The position numbers were made by a program, and so were the translations under genes. Source: a bacterium (GTDB lineage Bacteria; Armatimonadota; Chthonomonadetes; Chthonomonadales; Chthonomonadaceae). From it: DNA of 51,232 bases. The stretch's first letter is position 1, and the number at the start of each line of letters is the position of its first letter. Positions 16,713 through 25,510 of the stretch are shown here, in pieces. The stretch is from contig JAJYCW010000013.1 in the NCBI GenBank assembly GCA_021777995.1, positions 1 through 51,232 on the forward strand, read 5' to 3'. The notes under the pieces were generated by a model, which had not been told where the DNA came from, did not search any database, and was given only the letters and a program-made list of their open reading frames with translations.

Positions 16713-19171
16713 CCGCGGGCACCGCAGGAACATTTGCTGTTGCTAGCGGACTGTTTTTTAGTGTACTCACTATTGTTCTCTATATTCTCATCAATGTCAA
16801 AAAGCAAAGTGGGAAATTAATCTACTTGGCGCGGGCAGCTTATGTTGCCTGCGCCGGTTCTGTGTTTGCTTCTATGGGTACTCTCGGCTGGATTGTGTAT
16901 CACCGGGAGTACCAGTACAACTATGCAGTGCAGCACACCAGTAACGAACTTTACAATCATTGGTTCAGGTTTGCGGCTACATGGTCGGGGCAAGAAGGGA
17001 GCTTCCTGCTCTGGGCGACATGGTCTGCAGTTCTCGGCCTCATTCTCGTCGCGGTTTCAAAAGACTTCGAAAAGTTGGTTGTGCCAATCGTAACGAGTGT
17101 AATTGGCTTTCTATGCGCAATTTTACTCAAACAGTCGCCCTATTTGTTGTTCCTAAAAGTTAATCCTGGGATGCCGTCTGTACCAACAGAAGGCTTGGGA
17201 CTTAACCCATCGCTACAAAATTACTGGATGACGATACATCCTCCCACGATTTTTTTCGGATTCGCGTCTCTAGCAATTCCCTTTGCATACGCTCTTAGTG
17301 CTCTCATCACCCGCGATTACGAAAGCTGGGTAAGGCGTGTTTTTCCATTCGCACTCCTGTCTTCCGGAATTCTTGGCCTGGGCCTGTTTATGGGAGGCTA
17401 CTGGGCCTACGGAACTCTGGGCTGGCATGGTTTCTGGGCGTGGGATCCGGTAGAGAATGCGTCATTCTTCCCGTGGCTTGCGGTCACCGCACTTGTTCAT
17501 GGTCTCCATGTTCAGCACAACCGCAAGGGAATGGCGAAGACGAATCTATTTCTCGGAATCCTTGCATTCTGGCTATTTCTTGTTGGCACTTTTCTCACGC
17601 GCTCTGGTGCTTTGGCATCAAAGGGCGCGAATGGGCAATTGCTTTCAGTTCATGCATTTGACAACATCAGCAAAAGCGGTCTAAACCTCATGGTCGCCAT
17701 GCTAGTGGTTTACGGTCTTGCAGGTGTGATCATGTGGGCATGGCGTTGGAAGGAAGTACCGGGACGAAGCACCACAGGCGACAATCTGCTCTCACGGGAT
17801 TTTGCCTTCTTCATGGCAGTGGTGATGATGCTGGTAGCGTGCGCAGTGATCACGCTAGGTTCTACAACTCCATTGTTTCTAAGCTGGGCACACAGGCCGC
17901 CAATGGCTCCACAGGCATCATTTTATAATAAAGTGATGCTGCCATTGATGATTCCCGTTACCCTTTTACTAGGAGCGGTGCCCTGGATGGCATGGCGCAA
18001 AACGGACCCCGATACGTTCATGCGCAAATTGCTTGTGCCGTGGGTAGTGATGCTCATATTTGGATTCATCCTACTGCTGTGGGTTCAGAAGTCACAAGCG
18101 CAACTGGTAGCGACAATGGATCCATCTACCTACCAGTCGACTATGCACAACTGGATAAATCCTGCCGTTCAGCGTATTATGGTGGTAATCCTTGGTTCCC
18201 TTGGATTCCTCGCTGCGCTCTCTAATGCTATGCTTGCCTACAGGGTGTTCCGGAAAAGGCCGCTTGCGGCCGGAGGCTGGATTGCACACGTAGGCATTGG
18301 ACTTCTAATAATCGGGGTGATTGTTTCCAACACGTTTGAGCGTACTGAAATTATCACGTTGAAACAGGATGGTGGCCCTCGAACGGTATTTGGATACAAA
18401 TTCTCCTTCGAGGCCATGACAGGTAAAGCTAAGGCCGTACGGCCAATTGACCCTGAGTATGATCAAAATAACCATGTGGTGCTTCGGGTGACAGCACCCA
18501 ATGGAAATCAGCTTGAGCAGGAGGGTAAAGCTGGCTCCTTCCTGATGGAACCACGGTGGTACGTTCCTCGCCCATCACTCGACGAGGAGAGCATGGGCAA
18601 TCCTGATACCATGTTCTGGCCCGCGATAAAGAAGTACCTGGGACATGATCTTTATGTGGCGCTTGCCAATCAGCCAGCGGAGGATCTCTACTCGGTCAAC
18701 CTGTTGCCTAAGCAGCATGTACAGTTAGGACCTTATCAGATCTTCTACCTGAAACCAGTCATTCAGCCGCTCAATTACTTTGGTGCTGTTATGGGCATTC
18801 TCTTGCCTAACAATCAGGTAGTAGGGATTCAACCGGGGGAACAGTTCCTGAAAGACAGCGCTAATCAGACTGTTCAAAATGATAACGGGCAGCCGATTAT
18901 CTATAAAACTGACGAGAGTATCCCACAAATTCCTTCGTCGACTAATCAGCCAGCTGTTGCCATCCTTAACAGCCTAAATCCTCAAACACACGAGGTTAAC
19001 GTGCTGTTTAGCTTGCCAGAGATGCCCGCAACGTGGACGATCCCTCTTTCGATTACTTATAAGCCATGGGTGAATCTGGTTTGGACGGGTGTCCTTGTCG
19101 CGGTGTTCGGCATCTTGCTATCGATGATAAATCGTGTTATGGAGAATCGCAGGCCACAGACTACAGTCTAG
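16709..19171 (+). CDS. ccmF: Cytochrome c heme lyase subunit CcmF
   Basis: CcmF takes heme from CcmE and supports its ligation to apocytochrome c. The 820-residue protein begins with a large multi-helix part that includes WSGQEGSFLLWATW, YWMTIHPPTIFFGFA, the WWD domain LGWHGFWAWDPVENASFFPW near residue 245 and FLTRSG. A periplasmic region (~545-790) precedes the last helix (VWTGVLVAVFGILLSM). At 820 aa it is longer than the typical ~650, the excess being in that periplasmic region. It ends the operon: no ccmG, ccmH or ccmI follows, and a strong terminator lies 17 nt after the stop. In systems without CcmH, CcmF is thought to work with fewer partners. Confidence 0.93.
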   Translation: MTAGTAGTFAVASGLFFSVLTIVLYILINVKKQSGKLIYLARAAYVACAGSVFASMGTLGWIVYHREYQYNYAVQHTSNELYNHWFRFAATWSGQEGSFLLWATWSAVLGLILVAVSKDFEKLVVPIVTSVIGFLCAILLKQSPYLLFLKVNPGMPSVPTEGLGLNPSLQNYWMTIHPPTIFFGFASLAIPFAYALSALITRDYESWVRRVFPFALLSSGILGLGLFMGGYWAYGTLGWHGFWAWDPVENASFFPWLAVTALVHGLHVQHNRKGMAKTNLFLGILAFWLFLVGTFLTRSGALASKGANGQLLSVHAFDNISKSGLNLMVAMLVVYGLAGVIMWAWRWKEVPGRSTTGDNLLSRDFAFFMAVVMMLVACAVITLGSTTPLFLSWAHRPPMAPQASFYNKVMLPLMIPVTLLLGAVPWMAWRKTDPDTFMRKLLVPWVVMLIFGFILLLWVQKSQAQLVATMDPSTYQSTMHNWINPAVQRIMVVILGSLGFLAALSNAMLAYRVFRKRPLAAGGWIAHVGIGLLIIGVIVSNTFERTEIITLKQDGGPRTVFGYKFSFEAMTGKAKAVRPIDPEYDQNNHVVLRVTAPNGNQLEQEGKAGSFLMEPRWYVPRPSLDEESMGNPDTMFWPAIKKYLGHDLYVALANQPAEDLYSVNLLPKQHVQLGPYQIFYLKPVIQPLNYFGAVMGILLPNNQVVGIQPGEQFLKDSANQTVQNDNGQPIIYKTDESIPQIPSSTNQPAVAILNSLNPQTHEVNVLFSLPEMPATWTIPLSITYKPWVNLVWTGVLVAVFGILLSMINRVMENRRPQTTV

Positions 19172-19187
19172 GTTTGCTTAGCAGGTA

Positions 19188-19223
19188 GAGTGCGCCGATT
19201 ACCGGTTGGTAATCGGCGCACTC
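19188..19223 (+). terminator. Intrinsic terminator of the ccm operon
   Basis: A perfect 16-bp stem (arms 19188-19203 and 19208-19223) with a GGTT loop is followed by TCTTGTTTGT. It lies 17 nt after the ccmF stop. Confidence 0.85.
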
Positions 19224-19486
19224 TCTTGTTTGTACTGGTATCGCCTCCAGTAGTACGACACACGTTAATCATCGTTGCCCTGTGCGTCCTAACCCCCCTG
19301 CTCGGCGCAGCCCGTGTTGGGATGTTGCCTGGTGGGCAATCGACGTTATGTTTGGCACGGTTTCATCGTCGTTTCCTAGTTCGCGGCGATGATACGCTGG
19401 TAGTCGTAGTTCTAAGGCTCATTTGTTCCCGGTAACGAGGTAAAGCAACCCCTTTAGGTCATTTTACGCCCGTCGTCTGCAACCGC
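19224..19486. other. Intergenic stretch without a recognised gene
   Basis: Between the ccm terminator and the lipoprotein gene the plus strand carries an open frame (19190-19435) that starts inside the terminator hairpin, has no ribosome site and gives a protein with no recognisable features. I see no RNA, repeat or promoter here. The region lies at a convergent junction, so it may simply be 3' untranslated DNA. Confidence 0.4.
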
Positions 19487-19729
19487 CTAACCTCCCGGGG
19501 CGGTGTGCGCTGACTGCTGTAGCCTCGCACGTAGCCGACCACCGATCTGGTGAGCCTTCATTCCCTGAAGTTCTGCTTGGCGCATTGCAGGATAAAGGTT
19601 AGGATTTGTATTTATCTGCTTCGCGAGAGGCGTGGGATTAGCGTTGCTGCCATTGTGCGACCCACAACCTATCACACTGACGGCGGATACAACCAGAAGT
19701 ACGAGCAATCTGGTCGATTTATAACACAT
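19487..19729 (-). CDS. Small lipoprotein, unknown function
   Basis: This 80-residue protein has a lipoprotein signal: charged start, hydrophobic LLVLLVVSAVSV and lipobox VIGC, with acylation at about C22. The mature ~59 residues are Asn/Gln/Ala-rich (GSHNGSNANPTP, then MRQAELQGMKAHQIGGRLRAR). GGAGAG with a 6-nt spacer supports the ATG at 19729. It lies 68 nt downstream of the pseudopilin gene on the same strand and is probably co-transcribed. A short lipoprotein beside a pseudopilin may be part of its export or anchoring, which is inference from position only. Confidence 0.65.
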   Translation of the reverse strand: MCYKSTRLLVLLVVSAVSVIGCGSHNGSNANPTPLAKQINTNPNLYPAMRQAELQGMKAHQIGGRLRARLQQSAHTAPGG

Positions 19730-19797
19730 TTATTTCTCTCCAAGATCGTTGTTTTGTGCGGCAGTATTCAGGCGGCAGTGCAGCCTGTATTTCCTAT

Positions 19798-20622
19798 TCA
19801 ATATGCAGCGGGCATTAGACCTGGCTGATAAATGTTCTTGTACCAATTAAGCTGCCCTCGTGGTATAGCCTTCACGTGGCCGTCTGCAAACAGCATGTTG
19901 CTAGTGCCAGTGTGCCTATAGCGCGGATAAGTTCCGCAACCACCATAGGTTCCTGCACCCGCGCTTATTTGGGCGGCTGTGGCATCGCAATCACCATACA
20001 TAAGGTCATAATGCTGGCCTTGCACCGATCCAGGAGGATTTCCCACCGTATTTGTCCAGAGGTCTTCCTCAGGGTAATACATACCGTAGGTCCACTGTGC
20101 GTCATTAACGCCGAGTTCTGCCATCAATACCGACTCTGACGGCGTCTGGATAGCGGCAAGAGTTGCAGGAGGTGTTAGTGCTGTACCCGCAGTCCAGGAA
20201 ACAAGACCGTCTGGCATAAGCGCATAGTTACATCCGTAGGGCACACCATAGATTGGCGCCGGGTAATCGGGACAGACGTAAACTCCACTTGTACCCCACG
20301 TTATCGGTGTACCATCCAGGCCGTTACCTCTGTCCCCATTCTTGATGTATGGGTAAACAAAATCGGTCCAGAATCGCAATGTGTTGTCGTCTGGCGCTCC
20401 ACCAACGGTGTTAGTATCATACTGATCCATGGGGAACGTTTCGTCATAATCCTGCACATATAGCATAAAGCCTAACCCCATCTGCTTCTCATTAGAAACG
20501 CAGGTAATAGCGCGAGCCTTTTCACGTGCTTGCGCGAAAACGGGGAATAGTATAGCTGCTAAAATCGCAATAATCGCAATAACTACCAGCAGTTCGATCA
20601 GTGTAAAACCGTTGTGTTTCAT
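19798..20622 (-). CDS. Type II pseudopilin-like protein (prepilin N-methylation signal, DUF1559-like C-terminus)
   Basis: The prepilin-peptidase signal [19 protein letters not shown] (cleavage after G) is followed by the [14 protein letters not shown] helix. A globular C-terminal part ends in [20 protein letters not shown], the H...F.DGHV motif found in the large pseudopilin-like families of Planctomycetota and Armatimonadota. Such proteins are processed by a prepilin peptidase and sit in the inner membrane as part of a type II secretion-like or pilus-like fibre, or as surface proteins. Start: GGAGG with a 6-nt spacer points to the ATG at 20622 rather than the upstream ATG at 20643, giving 274 aa. 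The gene follows the LacI regulator after 36 nt and precedes the lipoprotein. Confidence 0.88.
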   Translation of the reverse strand: MKHNGFTLIELLVVIAIIAILAAILFPVFAQAREKARAITCVSNEKQMGLGFMLYVQDYDETFPMDQYDTNTVGGAPDDNTLRFWTDFVYPYIKNGDRGNGLDGTPITWGTSGVYVCPDYPAPIYGVPYGCNYALMPDGLVSWTAGTALTPPATLAAIQTPSESVLMAELGVNDAQWTYGMYYPEEDLWTNTVGNPPGSVQGQHYDLMYGDCDATAAQISAGAGTYGGCGTYPRYRHTGTSNMLFADGHVKAIPRGQLNWYKNIYQPGLMPAAY

Positions 20623-20658
20623 TGGAATCCTCCAGGTTTCCATATTCGACGACGCACA

Positions 20659-21702
20659 TTACAATCCCGAAGCCGAAACCAGCTTACAGGTTCTACGCGA
20701 GGTTGATGCCCGTTGTACAAGTGAAGCTTCCATGAAGCGCCGTACGGGTGCGCTTTGCGGTGATTCGAGTCGACGCTGCAGCACCTCGAAAGCCGCTCCG
20801 CACGCATCGGCGATAGGCAGTGCAAGCGTAGTGAGCGGCGTCTCGAGGTAGGCTACAAACGGTACATTGTCGCAGCCAGCGAGCATAATGTCACGGGGAA
20901 TATTCAATCCATGTTCGCATAGAGCCCTGTAAACTCCCAACGCAATTTCGTCATTCTGGCAAAAGATTGCATCGGGTAGTTTCTCCTCCCCACTGAGAAG
21001 ATCACGTGTGCTAAGCAATGCCGACTCGCTTAATGACTCGCCACCGACGACGTTAATGCGCACCTGTTGAAGTCCATTCGCATCCATAAACCTTTTATAG
21101 CAGTCATACCGGTGCTCCGCTGCCTGAAAGCTGCCAGGTACGGCAGCGTAGGCGATTATGTGCGCGCCCTCCTCAGTCATATGCTTCAGCAGGGAATTCA
21201 TCGCAGGCACAAAATCGAATGCAACGAACTCGTCTAGCTGGGATGCTGCGTTGAAGAGGCCTACAATTGGCGGGACGAAGCCACGATGTTGGAGGAGTGC
21301 CTGACCAAGGCCGTCGGCAAAAAGCAGGTAATCAAATACCAACACACCCTCTAGATCCCATTGCAGAAGCTTAAGCCAACGTTCCTCCACGTTAAGCGGG
21401 GAGCAAGAGAACGGAATAAGTTCGTACCCGGCAAGTTCCACAAACCTTCGCAAGTGATAGAGCACTTCGCTAAAGAAATACTCCTGAGAATCCGGCATAA
21501 ACACCCCAATTAGGCCGCTACGCGCTCCTTTGAGTGCCTGCGCAATTCGATTGGGCCTGTAACCCATTGATTTAGCAGCGGTAACGATGCGGTCGCGTGT
21601 AGCGTCCGAAACCATAGCGCTTTCCCGCTGATTCAGTACTCGCGACACGGTGGAATGCGATAGTCCAAGTTCGCGCGCGATCTCTTTAATAGTTACTCTC
21701 AT
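20659..21702 (-). CDS. LacI-family transcriptional regulator
   Basis: A helix-turn-helix at the N-terminus (TIKEIARELGLSHSTVSRVL) with the hinge helix RPNRIAQALKG is followed by a periplasmic-binding-protein-like sugar-sensing domain (~65-345): GLIGVFMPDS, VVGGES and DAIFCQNDEIALGVYRAL. Family members bind palindromic operators and release them when a sugar ligand binds. Start: the ATG at 21702 begins the canonical MRVTIKEIA; a longer GTG-initiated frame starts inside the palindrome described at 21723 and is unlikely. The 36-nt gap to the pseudopilin gene suggests they share a transcript. It is divergent from the DeoR-family gene. Confidence 0.9.
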   Translation of the reverse strand: MRVTIKEIARELGLSHSTVSRVLNQRESAMVSDATRDRIVTAAKSMGYRPNRIAQALKGARSGLIGVFMPDSQEYFFSEVLYHLRRFVELAGYELIPFSCSPLNVEERWLKLLQWDLEGVLVFDYLLFADGLGQALLQHRGFVPPIVGLFNAASQLDEFVAFDFVPAMNSLLKHMTEEGAHIIAYAAVPGSFQAAEHRYDCYKRFMDANGLQQVRINVVGGESLSESALLSTRDLLSGEEKLPDAIFCQNDEIALGVYRALCEHGLNIPRDIMLAGCDNVPFVAYLETPLTTLALPIADACGAAFEVLQRRLESPQSAPVRRFMEASLVQRASTSRRTCKLVSASGL

Positions 21703-21722
21703 GATTATGACCCTAACAAAGG

Positions 21723-21736
21723 AGCACACGTGTGCT
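21723..21736. promoter_or_regulatory. Perfect 14-bp palindrome, likely LacI-family operator
   Basis: AGCACACGTGTGCT lies 21 nt upstream of the LacI-family ATG. It is a perfect palindrome with a central CG, the geometry of LacI-family operators, so autoregulation is likely. A weaker dyad CGACA-GTG-TGTCG lies at 21764-21776. Confidence 0.6.
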
Positions 21737-21907
21737 GGAACACGTTAATAAACAATAATAACACGACAGTGTGTCGATGTCAATGATATTCTTTAATTCG
21801 ATGCAAAAGAGATTGTTTTCGGTTCATTGCAACCTAAATTGGCCTCGCACACCGTTGTGCTTCAGGTCGTTTCAATACCTTAAAGGTAGCAAAATTATCT
21901 GCGCGAG

Positions 21908-21913
21908 TATAAT
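21908..21913 (+). promoter_or_regulatory. -10 element (TATAAT) of the DeoR-family gene
   Basis: GAGTATAAT lies 41 nt upstream of the GTG start. There is no good -35. The predicted leader is about 34 nt. Confidence 0.4.
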
Positions 21914-21953
21914 AAGCTTATCAAATCAGACTTGTGGACGATGGAGGTGCGGC

Positions 21954-22727
21954 GTGTTTTTAGAGGAGAGGGAGCAGGCGATTGTGCTGCGCCTCCAGCA
22001 ATACGGTAAAGTGACGGTGGAAGGGCTTGCTGAAATCCTTGGTGTATCTGCACCAACTGTAAGAGGGGACCTAGCACGGTTGGAGGGTCGTGGTCTATTA
22101 CGCAGAACCCATGGGGGCGCGATTAGCGAAACAAGGCTTGCCTATGAACCTACGTATGCAGAGCGGTCCATTCTTAATCATGAGGCAAAGCAGGCTATCG
22201 CCCGTCAGGCTGCACAGCTGGTGAAAGAGGGGCAGACTGTCCTATTGGATGCTGGTACTACCTGTTTCGAAATTGCCCGAATGTTGTCGTATCACGCGCG
22301 GCTCACTGTGGTGACAAACTCGATTTCATCTGCGCATGTACTGGCTCCGTCGTGTGGTATTGATGTGGTGGTTATTGGTGGAAGTCTTCAATTAGCACGC
22401 GAGGCAACTTTGGGGCCATTAGCCTGTGCCTTCCTCAACTCAATACGCTGCGATATCGCGTTCGTGGCAGTGAATGGGGTGGATGAGCATGCCGGCTACA
22501 CCGTGGCAGATTTTGAGGCAGCTGCACTCAAGAATTCGATGTTAAAAAGCAGCATCACAAAGGTCGTTGTAGCCGACTCAAGCAAATTGGGCAAGATTGC
22601 CTTTGCTTCCATTGGCACTCTTACCGCCGCAGACCTGGTGATTTGCGATCCTGGGATATCCTCCACTGATCGTGATATGCTCACTAATGCAGGAGTAGAG
22701 GTTCTAGCAGCCACTGACCGCGTCTGA
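21954..22727 (+). CDS. DeoR/GlpR-family transcriptional regulator
   Basis: This 257-residue repressor has an N-terminal winged helix (FLEEREQAIVLRLQQYGKVTVEGLAEILGVSAPTVRGDLARLEGR in outline) and a GTHGGA-type wing read as RRTHGGAIS. The C-terminal sugar-phosphate isomerase-like sensor (~75-250) carries DAGTT, VTNS, IGG, and a DADH-like segment. Such regulators usually respond to phosphorylated sugars. Start: GGAGG (21943-21947) with a 6-nt spacer selects the GTG at 21954; the frame is open for 61 codons upstream, but those residues do not look like a domain. It is divergent from the LacI gene and convergent with the phosphatase operon, so its target is unknown. Confidence 0.88.
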   Translation: MFLEEREQAIVLRLQQYGKVTVEGLAEILGVSAPTVRGDLARLEGRGLLRRTHGGAISETRLAYEPTYAERSILNHEAKQAIARQAAQLVKEGQTVLLDAGTTCFEIARMLSYHARLTVVTNSISSAHVLAPSCGIDVVVIGGSLQLAREATLGPLACAFLNSIRCDIAFVAVNGVDEHAGYTVADFEAAALKNSMLKSSITKVVVADSSKLGKIAFASIGTLTAADLVICDPGISSTDRDMLTNAGVEVLAATDRV

Positions 22728-22753
22728 GGCGCAACGAGCTTTAATCGCGTATG

Positions 22754-23590
22754 CTATAGCGTGCTGGAGACCGCTGAGCTTACCTGATGAAATACAGGAT
22801 GGACGTGCCTACCCGGCAGTGGGCCCCTCATTGACAATGCGACTGCCGTTAGTGGTCCGCCATAAACGGCACCGGTGTCAATCCCGATCTTGTTGCGATG
22901 TACCAGGGGTCGACCATTCGCCTGTGGTGTGTGGCCAAAAACCACAATTCGGTTGTCTATAAGGGCCTTGTAAGACAAGAATGGTTCCCTAATCCACAAA
23001 CGCGCATCCAGCCCATCCTTAGCCCCGTTCCAGTCGCATCCAGGTGGTACTACTCCGGCATGGACGAAGTAGAGGTGGCCGGCATCGAAATCAAGTCGAG
23101 TATTTTTAATGAACTGTAAATGCTCCGCGGGAACCGAAACAAGGATGCGATCGAGGTCCTCCGTGCCGTAGGAACGCAGTGTGTCCAGGCCACCGTTTTG
23201 AATCCAATGAAAAGTCTCAAGTGAGTCGTTTTCTCGACCATCCCAAGTCCTGGGTTGCATTTCATCCAATGCATCCAGGAACAGCTGCTCATGGTTCCCC
23301 CGAAGAAATATCGTTTCTGGATATTGAACCGAAAACTGGATTAGCCGACTGATGACGCGTGCTGAATCGGGCCCGCGATCGATATAATCGCCGAGAAATA
23401 TGAATCTTAGTTTCTCAGGATTATAATATGAGGTGAGTCGCTCCAGCATATCATCAAGCTGGCTAAACTGACCATGAATATCGCCTATCGCAATGAAGCG
23501 GGATTGCGGGTCAACTGATGAAGTGTTAGAGGTTTCTGATGTAGTGGTTGTATTGGTCAACAAGGATTGCCTGCGCTTTAATAGGTTCAT
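22754..23590 (-). CDS. PPP-family serine/threonine protein phosphatase (metallophosphoesterase)
   Basis: The two-metal phosphoesterase motifs are complete: GDIHG (36-40), GDYIDRGPD (67-75), GNHE (98-101), a later FVHAG and VFGHTP. This is the bacterial PrpA / bis(5'-nucleosyl)-tetraphosphatase-like branch of PPP phosphatases, hydrolysing phosphoproteins or ApnA nucleotides. The first ~28 residues are Thr/Ser-rich and outside the domain. The ATG at 23590 makes the gene overlap panD by 65 nt in another frame. TTG codons at 23563 and 23560 would shorten that overlap, and I cannot choose between them. It is the last gene of the seven-gene operon. Confidence 0.85.
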   Translation of the reverse strand: MNLLKRRQSLLTNTTTTSETSNTSSVDPQSRFIAIGDIHGQFSQLDDMLERLTSYYNPEKLRFIFLGDYIDRGPDSARVISRLIQFSVQYPETIFLRGNHEQLFLDALDEMQPRTWDGRENDSLETFHWIQNGGLDTLRSYGTEDLDRILVSVPAEHLQFIKNTRLDFDAGHLYFVHAGVVPPGCDWNGAKDGLDARLWIREPFLSYKALIDNRIVVFGHTPQANGRPLVHRNKIGIDTGAVYGGPLTAVALSMRGPLPGRHVHPVFHQVSSAVSSTL

Positions 23591-23873
23591 CGGTTAAACA
23601 GAATGCGGAGATGATAACAATATCACCCTTCGCAACCTTTCGAGCAGCTGCGCCGTTAATCACAATCTCTCCGGCACCGCGTTTTCCCTCTAGGACATAT
23701 GTCTCAAATCGCTCGCCGTTATTCACATCCCAGATGTGTACCAGCTCCCCAACTTCAAGGTTCACCCTGTCAATGAGATCTCGGTCTATTGTAACACTTC
23801 CGACATAGTCTACGTCGGCATCAGTGACAGTTGCGCGATGGATTTTGCTCTTCAAAAACGTGCGAAGCATCAT
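23526..23873 (-). CDS. panD: Aspartate 1-decarboxylase (pyruvoyl enzyme)
   Basis: PanD makes beta-alanine for pantothenate and coenzyme A. It is synthesised as a proenzyme and cleaves itself at Gly-Ser, visible here as YVG|SVTID at about residue 25, to create the N-terminal pyruvoyl group. The 115-residue length is near the family's ~120-130, and the [19 protein letters not shown] and INGAAARK segments match. Two ATGs stand at 23873 and 23870; the ribosome site is weak. The gene is sixth in the operon, 18 nt after the beta-lactamase-fold gene, and overlaps the phosphatase. No panB or panC is in the window. Confidence 0.95.
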   Translation of the reverse strand: MMLRTFLKSKIHRATVTDADVDYVGSVTIDRDLIDRVNLEVGELVHIWDVNNGERFETYVLEGKRGAGEIVINGAAARKVAKGDIVIISAFCLTDEPIKAQAILVDQYNHYIRNL

Positions 23874-23891
23874 GAGTTAATAGCCTATTCC

Positions 23892-24731
23892 TTATTGTTG
23901 GACGATAGTATCACTAAGCAGTAGTCTTCGTGCTATTTCAGCAATTGCAATTTCACCAGGATTATCAGCAGTCCAAAGTGAGTTTGGAATGTTCTGGCAA
24001 AAAACGGCTATAGAATACTGCTCGCCAATATCATCAGTCACGATTGCAACATCATTACGAACATCGTCTACTGCTCCTGTCTTGCCGGCATATTTCCATG
24101 TGGCGGGAAGGTATCTAGGAATACCGTCCCGCAGTTGCTGGCGACTTAGAAAGCCCATTACCTGTTCGCATAATGTTCCTGATAATATGATACCACGCGC
24201 AATTGAAGCTAACAGTGACTGCATGTCATAAGCAGATGTCATCCCAAAGCCAAATTGCCTGCTTGCCTCTGTGTCAGGCGTATATGCTTTACGATACAGT
24301 GCCGTATCTCGAAGACCCAGGGCTCCAATTCGATTATTGATAGCCTCAAGCCCCAAAAAGTCTATCAACATATTCGCCGCTGTATTATCCGATATAACGA
24401 TCATCAGCATGCATACGTCACAAAGTGTAAGAACCGTACCTGAGGTAAGATCGGACAATATACCGGCACCACCAACTTTATCACTGTCGCGCAAAGTTAA
24501 GGTTCTATGCCAATGCAGTTCACCATGGTGCACGCGTGCTGCGGCCTCAATAAGGATCGGCAGTTTTATGATGCTAGCTGATTTGCATCGAGTGTGAGAG
24601 TGGTAGTGATACGACCGGCCAGTTGAAAGCTGTTGAATGGAGACATGTATCGTAGCGCGAATCTCTCGCTCCAGAGCCGCGATGAAGTTGTTTATCTCCA
24701 TGTCGGGGGCTGCAAAAAATGCGTTGGTCAT
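23892..24731 (-). CDS. Class A beta-lactamase-fold serine hydrolase without signal peptide
   Basis: The active-site triad elements of the penicillin-binding/beta-lactamase fold are in order: S53-I-I-K56, S114-D-N116 and K217-T-G219. The 279-residue length is typical of class A enzymes. The general-base glutamate of the omega loop (E166 in class A numbering, ExxLN) is not evident in RKAYTPDTEASRQFG, so classical beta-lactamase deacylation is doubtful. No signal peptide or lipobox is seen, so the protein should stay in the cytoplasm, which is unusual for this fold. A peptidase or esterase acting inside the cell is possible. Its ATG overlaps the nucleotidyltransferase stop by 4 nt. Confidence 0.75.
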   Translation of the reverse strand: MTNAFFAAPDMEINNFIAALEREIRATIHVSIQQLSTGRSYHYHSHTRCKSASIIKLPILIEAAARVHHGELHWHRTLTLRDSDKVGGAGILSDLTSGTVLTLCDVCMLMIVISDNTAANMLIDFLGLEAINNRIGALGLRDTALYRKAYTPDTEASRQFGFGMTSAYDMQSLLASIARGIILSGTLCEQVMGFLSRQQLRDGIPRYLPATWKYAGKTGAVDDVRNDVAIVTDDIGEQYSIAVFCQNIPNSLWTADNPGEIAIAEIARRLLLSDTIVQQ

Positions 24732-25510
24732 AGCGATGATGTCACTGCGAGATAATCGGAGGCTCTATCGATGTCTGTTGCAATCTCAGGTAGATGGCAG
24801 ACCACAGCCCGTGCCTTACCACCGATTAGTTTAGAAACAGCATTTTCTAGAAAGGTAGTGGTAAGAATTGAAGGCACCGCTAACTGTGATATAAGCAGTC
24901 GGGCAATAACGGACGGCCCAAGAATTCCTGCGAGTTTTAGAGGACTCTTTCTAGCGTCAAATGCCCTGTTTATCGCCGGTAGGCAGCTAAGCAATTTCTG
25001 TGGACGCACTAGACCAACGTTTCCTCCGGTTAGAAATCCCTCACGAAGTTTAATCGCCGTGCGCTTGATGCCGGGGTAATTGGTGTAACACAGATTCACC
25101 GGTACGACCGGCCACACTAGGGCAGTATCCTGATCTTCCATATATTTAGCCGCCTCAGATAGAAACATCGTGATGGTTTCGGGGGTGATGAACGGGATAT
25201 CTGCCGTTGAAACCAGCGCGAGATCATACGAGGAAACCTCTTGCAGTCCAGCACATAAGTTACCTGTGAAAGTCCCTGTGTCACTGATGGTCCGGTACCC
25301 AGAACCTTGCGGTAGATCGGCTACAACCACTAAATCGTTTACGGACATGGGAAAAGTTGTTTGAGTGATAGCGGATGTTACGTGTTGTAGCATGGTGCTA
25401 TGCCGAAAGGGCGCCAGCGCACGGATGGTTACCCCGGAAACCTTTTGGAATTCCTCGTCTGCGGTTCCACCCGCCAGTACAACTGCTGCAAGAGAATGAG
25501 TAGCGCTCAC
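24728..25510 (-). CDS. MobA-like nucleotidyltransferase (NTP_transf family)
   Basis: This 260-residue Rossmann-type nucleotidyltransferase has the AVVLAGGTADEE signature, a 'RALAPFRHSTMLQHV' segment in place of the usual KPL.P..G.PM...V, and the metal-binding aspartate in LVSTADIPFIT. Related proteins transfer a nucleotide to a sugar phosphate or cofactor. The lysine usually found after the LAGG loop appears replaced by arginine. The gene overlaps ispE upstream and the serine hydrolase downstream by 4 nt each (ATGA). I recall similar stand-alone nucleotidyltransferases near ispE in Firmicutes, but the substrate is unknown. Confidence 0.7.
   Translation of the reverse strand: MSATHSLAAVVLAGGTADEEFQKVSGVTIRALAPFRHSTMLQHVTSAITQTTFPMSVNDLVVVADLPQGSGYRTISDTGTFTGNLCAGLQEVSSYDLALVSTADIPFITPETITMFLSEAAKYMEDQDTALVWPVVPVNLCYTNYPGIKRTAIKLREGFLTGGNVGLVRPQKLLSCLPAINRAFDARKSPLKLAGILGPSVIARLLISQLAVPSILTTTFLENAVSKLIGGKARAVVCHLPEIATDIDRASDYLAVTSSL

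Noticed and set aside
19190..19435. Plus-strand open frame after ccmF
   Set aside because: It begins inside the terminator hairpin, has no ribosome site and its product shows no recognisable feature.
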